A stretch of 64,000 nucleotides of DNA from Variovorax saccharolyticus (GTDB taxonomy: Bacteria; Pseudomonadota; Gammaproteobacteria; Burkholderiales; Burkholderiaceae_C): assembly GCF_030316765.1 (NCBI RefSeq), contig NZ_JASZYT010000002.1, forward strand, positions 682,001 to 746,000. The letters run 5' to 3'. The position numbers and the translations under genes were made by a program. The notes beneath the pieces were generated by a model. That model worked only from the letters and a program-made list of their open reading frames with translations. It made no database searches and was not told where the DNA came from. Of this stretch, positions 49,500-57,396 are shown piece by piece (positions within the stretch are counted from its first letter, which is position 1; each line of letters opens with the position of its first letter).

Positions 49500-49835
49500 A
49501 TGGAAATGGATTTCCACCTCCACAAGGTACAGGCGCTGAGTCCCAAGGCGGCCAAGATCGCGCTGCGGATGCTGGACCGCGATCCGCGCGTACCGACCGA
49601 ATGGGTGATGGCGCTGCGTCCGGCACTGGTCGAACGCAGCAGCGAGGCGGAATCCTTCGGCGGCACCGACTGGATGACGATCGCAGCCATCGAGCGGCCC
49701 GGCATCCGGCGCTTCACGGAGCGCTTCGAGAGCCGGGAGCAGCGACATGCGCGGCTGTGGGTGCTGAGCCTGCGGACCGCGACCAAGCGCCATGACCGCG
49801 GCCAGCCCGACGAGAGCGTGTACGGCGCCCTCTAG
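49500..49835 (+). CDS. Small cytoplasmic hypothetical protein
   Basis: A 111-residue protein without signal peptide, unrecognised. Visible: MEMDFHLHKVQALSPKAAKIALR, split for reading as QALSPKAAKIALRMLDR, then PTEWVMALRPALVERSS and the C-terminal RHARLWVLSLRTATKRHD. The ATG at 49500 follows a GAAAGGA ribosome site. The region upstream (49440-49490) is A+T-richer and may hold its promoter. Confidence 0.5.
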   Translation: MEMDFHLHKVQALSPKAAKIALRMLDRDPRVPTEWVMALRPALVERSSEAESFGGTDWMTIAAIERPGIRRFTERFESREQRHARLWVLSLRTATKRHDRGQPDESVYGAL

Positions 49836-49887
49836 CGGCGCACGCGAGCCAGGCGCCGGGCGTGGTCGCGCCTGCGGGCGCCGAGGC

Positions 49888-50262
49888 CTATTTCTTCTTC
49901 CCCTTGAGCAACTCGCCGCGGCGCTTCTGCACCTCGGCCAGCCGTTTGAGTTCGGCCGCGCAGTCGGCCTGCGTCGCGACCAGCACGACCGGACTGCGCC
50001 GCAGCGAGGTGACGGTCTTCTCGACCTGGACCGGGTCGCGGTTCTTGACGACCAGGCCAGCCGCCACCGCGGCTCTGGACTGCTTGTAGAAGGCCTTTTC
50101 GAAGGCCGGCGTGCCGCAGCGCGCGGCGATCACGCGGAAGTCCGCCTCCTGCTGCTCGCCGGCCATCAGCGCGGCATCCGCGGCCTGCTGCGCGCCGGCC
50201 GTCGAAGGCATGCCGATGCTGGCGGCCATCATCACGGCGGCGATTGCGAATGTTGTTTTCAT
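49888..50262 (-). CDS. Small periplasmic hypothetical protein
   Basis: A 124-residue protein starting MKTTFAIAAVMMAASIGMPS, a signal peptide cleaved near AGAQQ. The mature part is mostly helical, with two cysteines (IAARCGTPAFEKAFYKQSRA and QADCAAELKRLAEV) likely forming a disulphide, and a lysine-rich tail (GELLKGKKK). Unrecognised. Divergent from the beta-barrel gene, sharing a 227-bp region with tandem palindromes. Confidence 0.55.
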   Translation of the reverse strand: MKTTFAIAAVMMAASIGMPSTAGAQQAADAALMAGEQQEADFRVIAARCGTPAFEKAFYKQSRAAVAAGLVVKNRDPVQVEKTVTSLRRSPVVLVATQADCAAELKRLAEVQKRRGELLKGKKK

Positions 50263-50352
50263 CTGTCCCCCTGCTTCCTGGAAATGCACTGTCGCGAGCC
50301 TCATGGTACGACCGCGACGGCCCGTCTGCCATCGCCAATGGTGCTCGGCCCG

Positions 50353-50391
50353 ATTGCCCGAAAGGGCAATGAGCCTTGCCCGATGGGCCAA
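50353..50391. promoter_or_regulatory. Two tandem palindromes (TTGCCC..GGGCAA) in a divergent region
   Basis: ATTGCCC-GAAA-GGGCAAT (50353-50370) is a perfect 7-bp dyad; TTGCCC-GAT-GGGCcAA (50376-50391) is an imperfect second unit, 22 bp later, two helical turns. The pair lies 99-137 bp before the beta-barrel start and could be paired operators. No regulator is adjacent. Confidence 0.5.
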
Positions 50392-50489
50392 TTTCCAGCG
50401 CTCGCGCCGGCACCCAAGATGGTCGCGTCACCCACGCAACGCGAATCGGCCAGCGAGATGCAGAACGCTCAACTCGACGAGGAATCGGC

Positions 50490-51302
50490 ATGACGCTCTC
50501 GAAGCACTCCTTGCGGGGTGCCATGGCGGCGGCATCACTCGCGGTCAGCCCGGCCTGGGCCCAGGACGACTCGGACCTGCAGAAGAAGCTGGCGAACCCG
50601 ATCGCCGACATCGTCACGCTGCCTTTCCAATGGACCACCAACTTCAATGCCGGCCCGTTCGAGAAGCCCCAGTACACGCTGAACATCCAGCCGGTCTACC
50701 CGGTCAAGATCGGGGGCGGCTGGTCGCTGATCAATCGGGCCATCGTTCCGCTGCTGTCCAATCCCGCGCTGCTGCCGGGCCAGGATCGCAAGGACGGCCT
50801 CGGCGACATCACCTACGAAGGCTTCTTCGCGCCGACGCCGAGCGCGGGCGGCTGGATCTGGGGCGTCGGGCCCGCGATGGTGATGCGCACCGCGACCGAC
50901 GAGCGGCTGGGCGCCGGCAAGTGGTCGCTGGGACCGGCGGTCGTCGGAATCAAGGAGTCCGGGCCCTGGACCGTCGGCGCGCTGGCGACGCAGGTCTGGT
51001 CCGTCGCGGGCGACGACAACCGCCCGAACGTGAGTGCGTTCACCTTCCAGCCCATCGTCAGCTACCGGCTGGATTCGAAGCAGTCGCTCGGCTATGTGGG
51101 CATCGTCACCGCCGACTGGGAGCAGACGCGCTCGAGCCAGCGCTGGACGGTGCCGCTCGGCGTCTCCTATTCGCTGCTGGTCCGGCCTGAGGGCTTCGTG
51201 CCGATGAACTTCGTCGTCGGCGCAGGCTATAACGTGATCCGGCCTGACAATGCGTCGGACTGGTTCGTCCGGTTCCAGGTCAATTTCGTTCTTCCCAAAT
51301 GA
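50490..51302 (+). CDS. Outer membrane beta-barrel protein, neuromedin-U-like/transporter family
   Basis: A 270-residue exported protein: signal peptide ending SPAWA, then QDDSDLQKKLANPIADIVTL and alternating beta strands (WTTNFNAGPFEKPQYTLNIQ, NIQPVYPVKIGGGWSLINRA, WIWGVGPAMVMRTATDE, FTFQPIVSYRLDSKQSLGYV) ending FVRFQVNFVLPK. Pattern of the family annotated as neuromedin U, an outer membrane protein of unknown role. ATG 50490 follows GAGGAATC. Next gene starts 10 bp after its stop, likely same operon. Confidence 0.68.
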   Translation: MTLSKHSLRGAMAAASLAVSPAWAQDDSDLQKKLANPIADIVTLPFQWTTNFNAGPFEKPQYTLNIQPVYPVKIGGGWSLINRAIVPLLSNPALLPGQDRKDGLGDITYEGFFAPTPSAGGWIWGVGPAMVMRTATDERLGAGKWSLGPAVVGIKESGPWTVGALATQVWSVAGDDNRPNVSAFTFQPIVSYRLDSKQSLGYVGIVTADWEQTRSSQRWTVPLGVSYSLLVRPEGFVPMNFVVGAGYNVIRPDNASDWFVRFQVNFVLPK

Positions 51303-51312
51303 GGAGTCCGGC

Positions 51313-51708
51313 ATGCGCGCGAACGACACACTGAAGGGGCTCGCCATCGCGGCGGCGATGGCAGCCGCGGCCACGGCCTCAGCCACCCCGCTGAGCTACT
51401 ACAACGGCATGCGCGAGACGCCCATCACCAAGTTCAGCAAGGCCGACATGGAGCTGATGAGCAAGACCGTCTACGGCGCCCTCGACTCGGGCGCCGACGG
51501 CGTCAAGGTCAGCTGGGCGAACGCGGCCGGCTCCAGCAGCGGCAGCGTCACGCCGGCCAAGGATCCCAAGGGCCGCGCCGCCTGCCGGCTGGCGGAAATC
51601 GAGAATCGCTACAAGACGCTGCTCGGCGCGGGCAGCTACATCTTCTGCAAGAACACCAAGTCGAAGACGCCGCCATGGGTGCTGGTGCAGCCGTGGACCG
51701 AAGGCTGA
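51313..51708 (+). CDS. Small secreted protein, RT0821/Lpp0805-like surface protein
   Basis: A 131-residue protein: signal segment LAIAAAMAAAATASA, then FSKADMELMSKTVYGALDSG, VSWANAAGSSSGSVTPAKD and CRLAEIENRYKTLLGAGSYI then FCKNTKSKTPPWVLVQP. This spacing (W..; G.V.P; CR; ..C....W) is that of the 17-kDa-antigen-like RT0821/Lpp0805 proteins. Probably periplasmic or outer membrane. In operon with the preceding beta-barrel gene. Confidence 0.6.
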   Translation: MRANDTLKGLAIAAAMAAAATASATPLSYYNGMRETPITKFSKADMELMSKTVYGALDSGADGVKVSWANAAGSSSGSVTPAKDPKGRAACRLAEIENRYKTLLGAGSYIFCKNTKSKTPPWVLVQPWTEG

Positions 51709-51748
51709 TCCGGCGCTGGAATCCCTGACGCACCAAGGAGCATCCGTC

Positions 51749-52315
51749 ATGCCGGCATTGCGCGTTCTGCTTCTGCTTCGGGGCGCCGTCGGCGTGTTGT
51801 TCGCGCTGGTCGTGCTGCTGGCGCCGGCTTCGACGCCGGTCGCGCAGGCCCTCGGCCGCAACGGCCTCTATGCGCTGTGCGACGGCTTGCTCGCCCTGGC
51901 GGTGGCCTTCTCGCTGTCGAAGGCGGCACGCTTCAACTGGCTCTTCGTGCTGGCGCTGGTCGACGCGCTGATCCGGCTCGCGATCGGCGCCGTGGCCCTG
52001 GCCTACCCCGACATCGAGGCCCGCATCCTGGGCTCGGTGGCCTTCGTGGGCGGCACCGTCACGGCCTGCATCGCGCTCGGTGCGGTCGGCCTGATCTACG
52101 TGCTGGCCGGCCGGCGCGCGGGGCAGCGCGGCGGCGCGGCGGCGGCGCTGTTCGTGAGCGCCTGCACGCTGCTGCTGGGCGTCGGTCTGCTGATCGGCTT
52201 CGGAAGCGCCGAAGCGCGTCATCTGCTGATCGGCCTCTTTGCGCTGGCGGTCGGCCTGTGCCTGCTCGTCACCGGCTTCCGGCTCAAGAGTTCCCCTGCC
52301 GCTTTTCCGGTCTAG
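51749..52315 (+). CDS. HdeD/DUF308-like membrane protein
   Basis: A 188-residue inner membrane protein with six hydrophobic helices (LRVLLLLRGAVGVLFALVVL; LYALCDGLLALAVAFSLSKA; FVLALVDALIRLAIGAVALA; VGLIYVLAGRRA...). Fits the DUF308 family (HdeD acid resistance membrane protein) by size and repeats of helix pairs. Function not proven. 40 bp after the previous gene and with a GGAG ribosome site. Confidence 0.65.
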   Translation: MPALRVLLLLRGAVGVLFALVVLLAPASTPVAQALGRNGLYALCDGLLALAVAFSLSKAARFNWLFVLALVDALIRLAIGAVALAYPDIEARILGSVAFVGGTVTACIALGAVGLIYVLAGRRAGQRGGAAAALFVSACTLLLGVGLLIGFGSAEARHLLIGLFALAVGLCLLVTGFRLKSSPAAFPV

Positions 52316-52337
52316 AAGAGGAAGAGCGAACCGCTGC

Positions 52338-53300
52338 TCAGGAGGACTCTTCGCGCACGACGCAGCGAAAGCCAAGGTGGCAGGTCGAGGTGTCGATCGG
52401 CTGCGCCATCCGCGCCGCCGGCCGGTAGCGGTGGCAGTAGTTCGGCGCGCACAGGTGCGAGCCTCCCTTCATCACCCGCCGTGGAATGCGCACCGCGGGC
52501 GTTCGCGGGTCGTAGCTGTCCTCGAGCGCACCGCCGCGCGGGTTGTCGAGCGTGCAGCAGGCGTGCGCGATGCGGCCGTGCTCCTGGTACCAGTCGGTGG
52601 TCCATTCCCAGACGTTGCCCGCCATGTCGTAGAGGCCGTAGCCGTTGGGCGCGAAAGAGCCGACCGGTGCGGTCCACTGGTAGCCGTCTTCCAGCAGGTT
52701 CTGCCACGGGAACTGGCCCTGCCAGGTGTTGGCCATCGACCGGCCGCGGACCTTGAATTCGTCGCCCCAGCAGTATTCGGCGCCCTCGAGGCCGCCGCGG
52801 GCCGCGAACTCCCATTCGGACTCGGTCGGCAGCGACTTGCCGGCCCAGCGCGCGTAGGCTTCGGCATCCTCGAACGCCACATGCACCACGGGATGCTTCC
52901 ACAGCCCCTGCAGGGAACTGCCGGGCCCGCGCGGATGGCGCCAGTCCGCGCCGCGCTGGTAGGTCCACCAGTTGTGGGGATTGCCGAGGTCCACCGGTCC
53001 GGGGGTCTGCTGGAAAACGACCGAGGACGGCGCCAGCAGTTCGGGATCGGCGCCGGGATAGTCCTCCGCCTTGGCCGGGCGCTCGGCCAGCGTGACGTGG
53101 CCCGTGGCATCGACGAAGCGCTTGAACTCGGCGTTGGTCACCGTGTGGGTGTCGATCCAGAAACCCTTCACCGCCACGCGGTGGGTCGGTGCTTCCTCGG
53201 GATAGTGGCGGTCGGAGCCCATGAGGAAATTGCCCTCGGGGATCCACACCATGGCAGGGTGCGGGGCGGTGCGGGGACTGGCGGCTGCAGGACTTTGCAT
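52338..53300 (-). CDS. Formylglycine-generating enzyme family protein (SUMF1/FGE-like)
   Basis: A 320-residue protein of the FGE-sulfatase family, which oxidises a cysteine of sulfatases to formylglycine using a copper centre. Visible: MVWIPEGNFLMGSDRHYPEE, PTHRVAVKGFWIDTHTVTNA, HPVVHVAFEDAEAYARWAGK, WEFAARGGLEGAEYCWGDEF, GYGLYDMAGNVWEWTTDWY and the catalytic pair Cys-x4-Cys in GGSHLCAPNYCHRYRPAAR, followed by LGFRC. Both cysteines of active FGEs are thus present. A GTG at 53321 would overlap the regulator stop; the ATG at 53300 is used. No sulfatase in view. Confidence 0.9.
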   Translation of the reverse strand: MQSPAAASPRTAPHPAMVWIPEGNFLMGSDRHYPEEAPTHRVAVKGFWIDTHTVTNAEFKRFVDATGHVTLAERPAKAEDYPGADPELLAPSSVVFQQTPGPVDLGNPHNWWTYQRGADWRHPRGPGSSLQGLWKHPVVHVAFEDAEAYARWAGKSLPTESEWEFAARGGLEGAEYCWGDEFKVRGRSMANTWQGQFPWQNLLEDGYQWTAPVGSFAPNGYGLYDMAGNVWEWTTDWYQEHGRIAHACCTLDNPRGGALEDSYDPRTPAVRIPRRVMKGGSHLCAPNYCHRYRPAARMAQPIDTSTCHLGFRCVVREESS

Positions 53301-53310
53301 GGAGACAGTA

Positions 53311-53979
53311 TCAGGCGGCACCGGCGACGCTGGCGCTGTCCGGCGTCATCCCCAGCTGGCCGACGGCGCGCACCAGGTCGGCGAGCGAGCTCACTTCCAT
53401 CTTCTCCATGACATGCGCGCGATGGGCCTTGACCGTGCGCTCGGCGGCGCCGAGCTGGGCGCTGATCTGCTTGTTGAGGGCGCCGTTGACCACCATCTCC
53501 ATGACCTGGCGCTCCCGCGGGCTGAGCCGCGAATAGCGGGTCTGCAGGGCGCAAAGCCGCCGGCGTGCCTGGCGCCGTGCGGCATCGTCCTCGATCGCCT
53601 TGCGGATCACCGAAAGCAGCATCTCCCCGTCCACCGGCTTGAACAGGAAATCGGTGGCGCCGGCCTTCATCGCCCGCAGCGTCTCGTGCACGGTGGCCTC
53701 GGCGGTGACGAAGATGACGGGCAGCGGCTCGGGCTGGCTGGCGATCATCTCCTGCAGGTCGAGCCCGCTCGGGCCGGGCATGTGGATGTCCAGCACCAGG
53801 CAGCCGGGCGCGCTGCCGATGCCCTCGAGCAGCATCTCGCCCACCGAACCGTACTCGACCACCTGGAGCCCGGCAGTCCGCAGCAGCCGCTGCATCGCGT
53901 GCCGGAAGGCGACGTCGTCGTCGATCAGGCGAACCGTTGGTGTTTCCCTGTCCGCAGCAGAAAGATTCTCATTTCCCAT
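53311..53979 (-). CDS. FixJ/NarL-type response regulator
   Basis: A 222-residue two-component regulator. Receiver: VRLIDDDVAFRHAMQRLLRT, LVLDIHMPGPSGLD (phospho Asp), VTAEATVHETLRAMKAGATD, FLFKPVDGE (conserved Lys). LuxR-type HTH: LSPRERQVMEMVVNGALNKQ and AERTVKAHRAHVMEKMEVSS. Related to FixJ. No kinase is beside it. Its stop is 11 bp from the FGE start, implying operon. The region upstream (53980-54160) is A+T-rich and contains GTTGCGCCGGCAAC at 54027. Confidence 0.88.
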   Translation of the reverse strand: MGNENLSAADRETPTVRLIDDDVAFRHAMQRLLRTAGLQVVEYGSVGEMLLEGIGSAPGCLVLDIHMPGPSGLDLQEMIASQPEPLPVIFVTAEATVHETLRAMKAGATDFLFKPVDGEMLLSVIRKAIEDDAARRQARRRLCALQTRYSRLSPRERQVMEMVVNGALNKQISAQLGAAERTVKAHRAHVMEKMEVSSLADLVRAVGQLGMTPDSASVAGAA

Positions 53980-54163
53980 GCCATACCTCCTGGTCCCGGC
54001 GAAGCCACCGTCCGGATCGGTGGGCTGTTGCGCCGGCAACGAGGATGCATTGAACACGGCGCCTCAGGGCATGACAAGCTGCCCTTTGGTGTAAGCGAGA
54101 GCCATTTGATTACTTTTGTAGTTATTTTGTTTACGGAAATCAGGATGTCACAAGCGCCAAGGC

Positions 54164-54197
54164 GAAAAAAACCGGCCCTGCTTTCGCCGGGCCGGTT
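54164..54197 (-). terminator. Rho-independent terminator
   Basis: On the minus strand AACCGGCCCGGCGAAAGCAGGGCCGGTT followed by seven T residues: stem of about 9 bp, loop with GAAA. It lies just after the small secreted protein gene at 54220-54570 and ends its transcription. This is one of the few strong T-tract terminators in the window. Confidence 0.85.
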
Positions 54198-54219
54198 CCT
54201 TGGGTAGCCAGTCGCCTGA

Positions 54220-54570
54220 TCAGAGGGCGGCTTGGCGCGTGCTGCTGACGCGGGCGCCGCCGAACTGAGAGGGGATCACGCTGCCGGCGAAGGATTCGCG
54301 GCGCACGTTCTGGTTCGGCGCATGGGCGGCGGCGACCGCCTCGGCGCGCACCGTCGAGCGGTCGCGGCTGCTGGCGATGGTGGTCACGCCGTTGCCGTAG
54401 CCTTCCGCGTAGGGATTGGCGCTGCGCGCGGCCACGGCGGCCTGAGCGCTCAATTCGGCGCGGCTGTTCGCGGAAGTCAGGGCGTGCACGCCGTCATAGA
54501 TTTCGGCATGGGCGCCGGCAGCGGCGAGCAGCGACAGGGAGGCGGCGGCGATGAGGTGCGAGGTCTTCAT
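54220..54570 (-). CDS. Small secreted protein, DUF4148-like
   Basis: A 116-residue protein with signal peptide (AAASLSLLAAAGAHA, cleaved before EIYDG). Mature part low-complexity with SRAELSAQAAVAARSANPYA, DRSTVRAEAVAAAHAPNQNV and RESFAGSVIPSQFGGARVSS. The xRAExxAEA phrases resemble DUF4148. Function unknown; probably periplasmic. Followed by a strong terminator at 54164-54197. Confidence 0.6.
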   Translation of the reverse strand: MKTSHLIAAASLSLLAAAGAHAEIYDGVHALTSANSRAELSAQAAVAARSANPYAEGYGNGVTTIASSRDRSTVRAEAVAAAHAPNQNVRRESFAGSVIPSQFGGARVSSTRQAAL

Positions 54571-54778
54571 TTGGATTCCTTTGTTTGGATGGATCGTCCG
54601 GAGCGCTCCTGGGCGATCCGTGGGGCAAGTTTAGGCCCGGGATCTAGGTAGAAACCCGCACAAAAAGAATCGCGGTGTTGCCGGCAACGAAACAATGAGG
54701 GGGGTCACGGTGCGGCGTAGCGCGGGATAACCGAAGCGCGAAGACTTCGCCGCATGCCATGGCGAAATTGCAATGACG

Positions 54779-54815
54779 GCCTCGATCGGCCTCGATCGGC
54801 CTCAATCGGGCTCGA
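54779..54815. repeat. Tandem 10-bp repeats at the 3' end of the LysR gene
   Basis: GGCCTCGATC occurs twice exactly (54779-54788, 54789-54798) and once with one change (GGCCTCAATC), running into the stop codon region of the LysR gene. Likely slippage; no function evident. Confidence 0.55.
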
Positions 54816-55761
54816 GCCGCCGCCCGTAGGCGCCGAAGCTGGCCGCCTTCAGCGCCTTCATCATGACCTTGGCCGCAGGCGAAAGCAGGCGGTCGGTGCG
54901 CGTGATGATGCCGAAGGCGTCCATGTGGCAGGGGATCTCGACCGGCAGCAGCGCGACGATGCCGTGGGCCGCGTAATAGCGCGCCACATCGGTGGCCAGC
55001 ACCGCGACCATGTCGCTCTGCTGCAGCATGCGGGTGATGAACAGCAGGGCGGCGGTCTCGATCACGTTGATCGGCGGCGCCAGTCCTTCCTCCTGGAACA
55101 TCAATTCGAAGCGATGCCGCAGCACGCTGCCCGCCGGCGGCACGATCCAGCCCGCCGAGACCAGGTCCCGCAGGCCGAGGCCGCTCATCCCCAGCAGCGG
55201 ATGGCCGGGCCGCACCAGAGCGCACACCGGCTCCTCGGTCAGGGCTTCGTAGCGCAGGTTGCTCTTGTCGTGTTCCGCGAACAGCCGCGCCACCAGCAGA
55301 TCGAGCTTGCCCTGCTCGAGCCGATCGAGCAGCACCGGGCTGGTCTCGATCTCGACCGACACGCGCAGGTTCGGATGCTCGCGCTTGACGGCCGCCACCG
55401 CCGGCGGCAGCAGCACCAGGCCCGGCGCGGTGATGACGCCGATGTTGACCTGGCCGGCGCGCCCCGCCTTGAGCGCATCGACTTCGTCGTGCGCCTGGTT
55501 CAGGCTCGCCAGCGCCACCCGTGCGTGGCGGATCATGATCTCGCCATACCAGGTCGGCCGCATGCCGCGCGGAAGGCGGTCGAACAGCGACACCTCCAGC
55601 ACGTCCTCGAGATCCTTCAGCAGCTTGGAGGCGGCTGGCTGCGTCATGTTCAGCACCATGGCCGCCCGATGGATGTTGCCTTCTTCCGCCAGGGCCACCA
55701 GCAACAGCAGCTGCCGGGTCTTGAGGCGCGCACGGATGAACCAGTGCGTGTAGTTCGTCAT
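54802..55761 (-). CDS. LysR-family regulator, GbpR-like (sugar ABC transporter regulator)
   Basis: A 319-residue LysR regulator from the ATG at 55761 (MTNYTHWF; an ATG 14 codons earlier is possible but would overlap the box). HTH: LKTRQLLLLVALAEEGNIHRA and MTQPAASKLLKDLEDVLEVS. Effector domain with GVITAPGLVLLPPAVAAV and RMLQQSDMVAVLATDVARYY, as in GbpR/ galactose-binding-protein regulators of rhizobia. Divergent from the aldehyde dehydrogenase and ABC sugar transporter genes, with a palindromic box at 55799-55815, so it probably regulates them. Confidence 0.87.
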   Translation of the reverse strand: MTNYTHWFIRARLKTRQLLLLVALAEEGNIHRAAMVLNMTQPAASKLLKDLEDVLEVSLFDRLPRGMRPTWYGEIMIRHARVALASLNQAHDEVDALKAGRAGQVNIGVITAPGLVLLPPAVAAVKREHPNLRVSVEIETSPVLLDRLEQGKLDLLVARLFAEHDKSNLRYEALTEEPVCALVRPGHPLLGMSGLGLRDLVSAGWIVPPAGSVLRHRFELMFQEEGLAPPINVIETAALLFITRMLQQSDMVAVLATDVARYYAAHGIVALLPVEIPCHMDAFGIITRTDRLLSPAAKVMMKALKAASFGAYGRRLEPD

Positions 55762-55798
55762 GGGGTTTACCTGAATGCTTCTTCGGGTATGGATTCGA

Positions 55799-55840
55799 TC
55801 CAAATATTGATTGGAAAGATATCGGTGCGATTCCTAAACT
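55799..55840 (+). promoter_or_regulatory. LysR-type box and sigma-70-like promoter
   Basis: TCCAA-ATATTGA-TTGGA (55799-55815) is a 5-bp inverted repeat with 7-bp spacer and contains the T-N11-A of LysR boxes. It overlaps a TTGGAA -35 (55811-55816); 18 bp later TAAACT (55835-55840) is a -10. The transcription start would be near 55847, so the GTG start at 55850 would have almost no leader. The site is the likely target of the divergent LysR protein. Confidence 0.55.
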
Positions 55841-55849
55841 CGCGCCACT

Positions 55850-57304
55850 GTGAAGCGAAGCGATCTCCAGCAGAAGGCACGGCAATACATCAACGGCCGC
55901 TGGCAGAGTGGCGTCACCTCGGGCCTGAGCGAGAACCCGTCCGACACCCGCGAAGTGGTGACCGAGTACGCGCGTGCCGACCGCAGCCAGGCCGAACTGG
56001 CGATCCGCGCCGCGGCCGACGCCTTTCCCCATTGGAGCCAGAGCACGCCCCAGCGGCGCGCCGACGTGCTCGACCAGATCGGCAGCGAGATCCTGGCGCG
56101 CCGCGAAGAGCTCGGGCTGCTGCTGGCGCGCGAGGAGGGCAAGACCCTGCCCGAGGCGGTCGGCGAGGCTGCGCGGGCCGGCCAGATCTTCAAGTTCTTC
56201 GCCGGCGAGGCGCTGCGCGTGAGCGGCAGCCAGGTGCTGGCCTCGGTGCGTGCCGACGTGCAGGTGGACGTGACGCGAGAACCGCTCGGCGTGGTCGGGC
56301 TGATCACGCCGTGGAACTTCCCGCTGGCGATCCCGGCCTGGAAGATCGCGCCCGCGCTCGCCCACGGCAACAGCGTGGTCTTCAAGCCCTCCGAGCTGGT
56401 GTCGGCCTGCGGCTGGGCGCTGGCCGAGATCATCAGCCGCGCGGCGCTGCCGGCGGGCACCTTCAACCTCGTGATGGGCAGCGGGCGCGAAGTCGGCCAG
56501 GCGCTGGTCGACAGCCCGCTGGTGGATGCGATCAGCTTCACCGGCTCGGTCGCCACCGGCGAGCTGGTCCTGCAGGGCGCGGCGCGCCGGCGCGCCAAGG
56601 TCCAGCTCGAGATGAGCGGCAAGAATCCGCTGCTGGTGCTGGCCGACGCCGACCTCGCGCGAGCGGTCGATTGCGCGGTGCAGGGTGCGTACTTCTCGAC
56701 CGGCCAGCGCTGCACTGCCTCCAGCCGCCTGATCGTCGAGGCCCCGGTGCACGACGCCTTCGTGGCGCAGCTGCGCCAGCGGCTGGCATCGCTCAAGGTC
56801 GGCCATGCGCTGGAGCGCGGCACCGACATCGGGCCGGTGGTCGATCGCGTGCAGCTGGCGCGCAACCTGGCGGCGGTGGCCAGTGCGCGCGAGGAGGGCG
56901 CCGAGCACGTGTGCGGAGGCGAGGCCCTGCAGCGCGCGACGGTCGGCCACTACATGAGCCCGGCCCTGTTCCTGGCGCGGCCCGAGCAGCGCATCGCGCG
57001 TGAGGAGATCTTCGGCCCCGTGGCCTGCGTGCTGCGGGCCGACGACTACGCGCATGCGCTGCAGATCGCCAACGACACGCCCTTCGGGCTCTGCGCCGGC
57101 ATCTGCACCACGTCGCTGGCGCGGGCGATGCACTTCAAGCGCCATGCGAAGGTCGGCATGACGATGGTCAACCTGCCCACCGCGGGGGTCGACTATCACG
57201 TTCCCTTCGGCGGCCGGAAGGCCTCCAGCTATGGCCCGCGAGAGCAAGGCCGGCATGCGGCGGAGTTCTACACCAGCGTAAAGACAGGGTACGTGCATGC
57301 CTGA
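55850..57304 (+). CDS. Aldehyde dehydrogenase, alpha-ketoglutarate semialdehyde type
   Basis: A 484-residue ALDH. Parts: PLGVVGLITPWNFPLAIPAW, AISFTGSVATGELV, VQLEMSGKNPLLVLADADL (catalytic Glu) and STGQRCTASSRLIVEAPV (catalytic Cys). Closest to 2,5-dioxopentanoate (alpha-ketoglutarate semialdehyde) dehydrogenases of pentose/uronate oxidation, consistent with the sugar transporter downstream. GTG start at 55850 without ribosome site, with a -10 just upstream, suggests leaderless translation. Substrate inferred from context and overall similarity. Confidence 0.82.
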   Translation: MKRSDLQQKARQYINGRWQSGVTSGLSENPSDTREVVTEYARADRSQAELAIRAAADAFPHWSQSTPQRRADVLDQIGSEILARREELGLLLAREEGKTLPEAVGEAARAGQIFKFFAGEALRVSGSQVLASVRADVQVDVTREPLGVVGLITPWNFPLAIPAWKIAPALAHGNSVVFKPSELVSACGWALAEIISRAALPAGTFNLVMGSGREVGQALVDSPLVDAISFTGSVATGELVLQGAARRRAKVQLEMSGKNPLLVLADADLARAVDCAVQGAYFSTGQRCTASSRLIVEAPVHDAFVAQLRQRLASLKVGHALERGTDIGPVVDRVQLARNLAAVASAREEGAEHVCGGEALQRATVGHYMSPALFLARPEQRIAREEIFGPVACVLRADDYAHALQIANDTPFGLCAGICTTSLARAMHFKRHAKVGMTMVNLPTAGVDYHVPFGGRKASSYGPREQGRHAAEFYTSVKTGYVHA

Positions 57305-57313
57305 GACCTCGCG

Positions 57314-57353
57314 GGACAGACCAAGAAACTGCGCAGCAGTTCTTGCTCTGTCC
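57314..57353. promoter_or_regulatory. Intercistronic hairpin before the binding protein gene
   Basis: GGACAG/CTGTCC and CAAGAA(A)CTGC/GCAGTTCTTG pair around a GCA loop: about 16 bp with one 2x2 internal loop and one bulged A. It lies between the dehydrogenase and ytfQ genes and could stabilise the downstream mRNA, raising binding-protein expression; or partial terminator (weak T tract follows). Confidence 0.55.
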
Positions 57354-57396
57354 TCGACTGACTAGAGTTTTCTCACCACGCCAACCAGGAGACATC

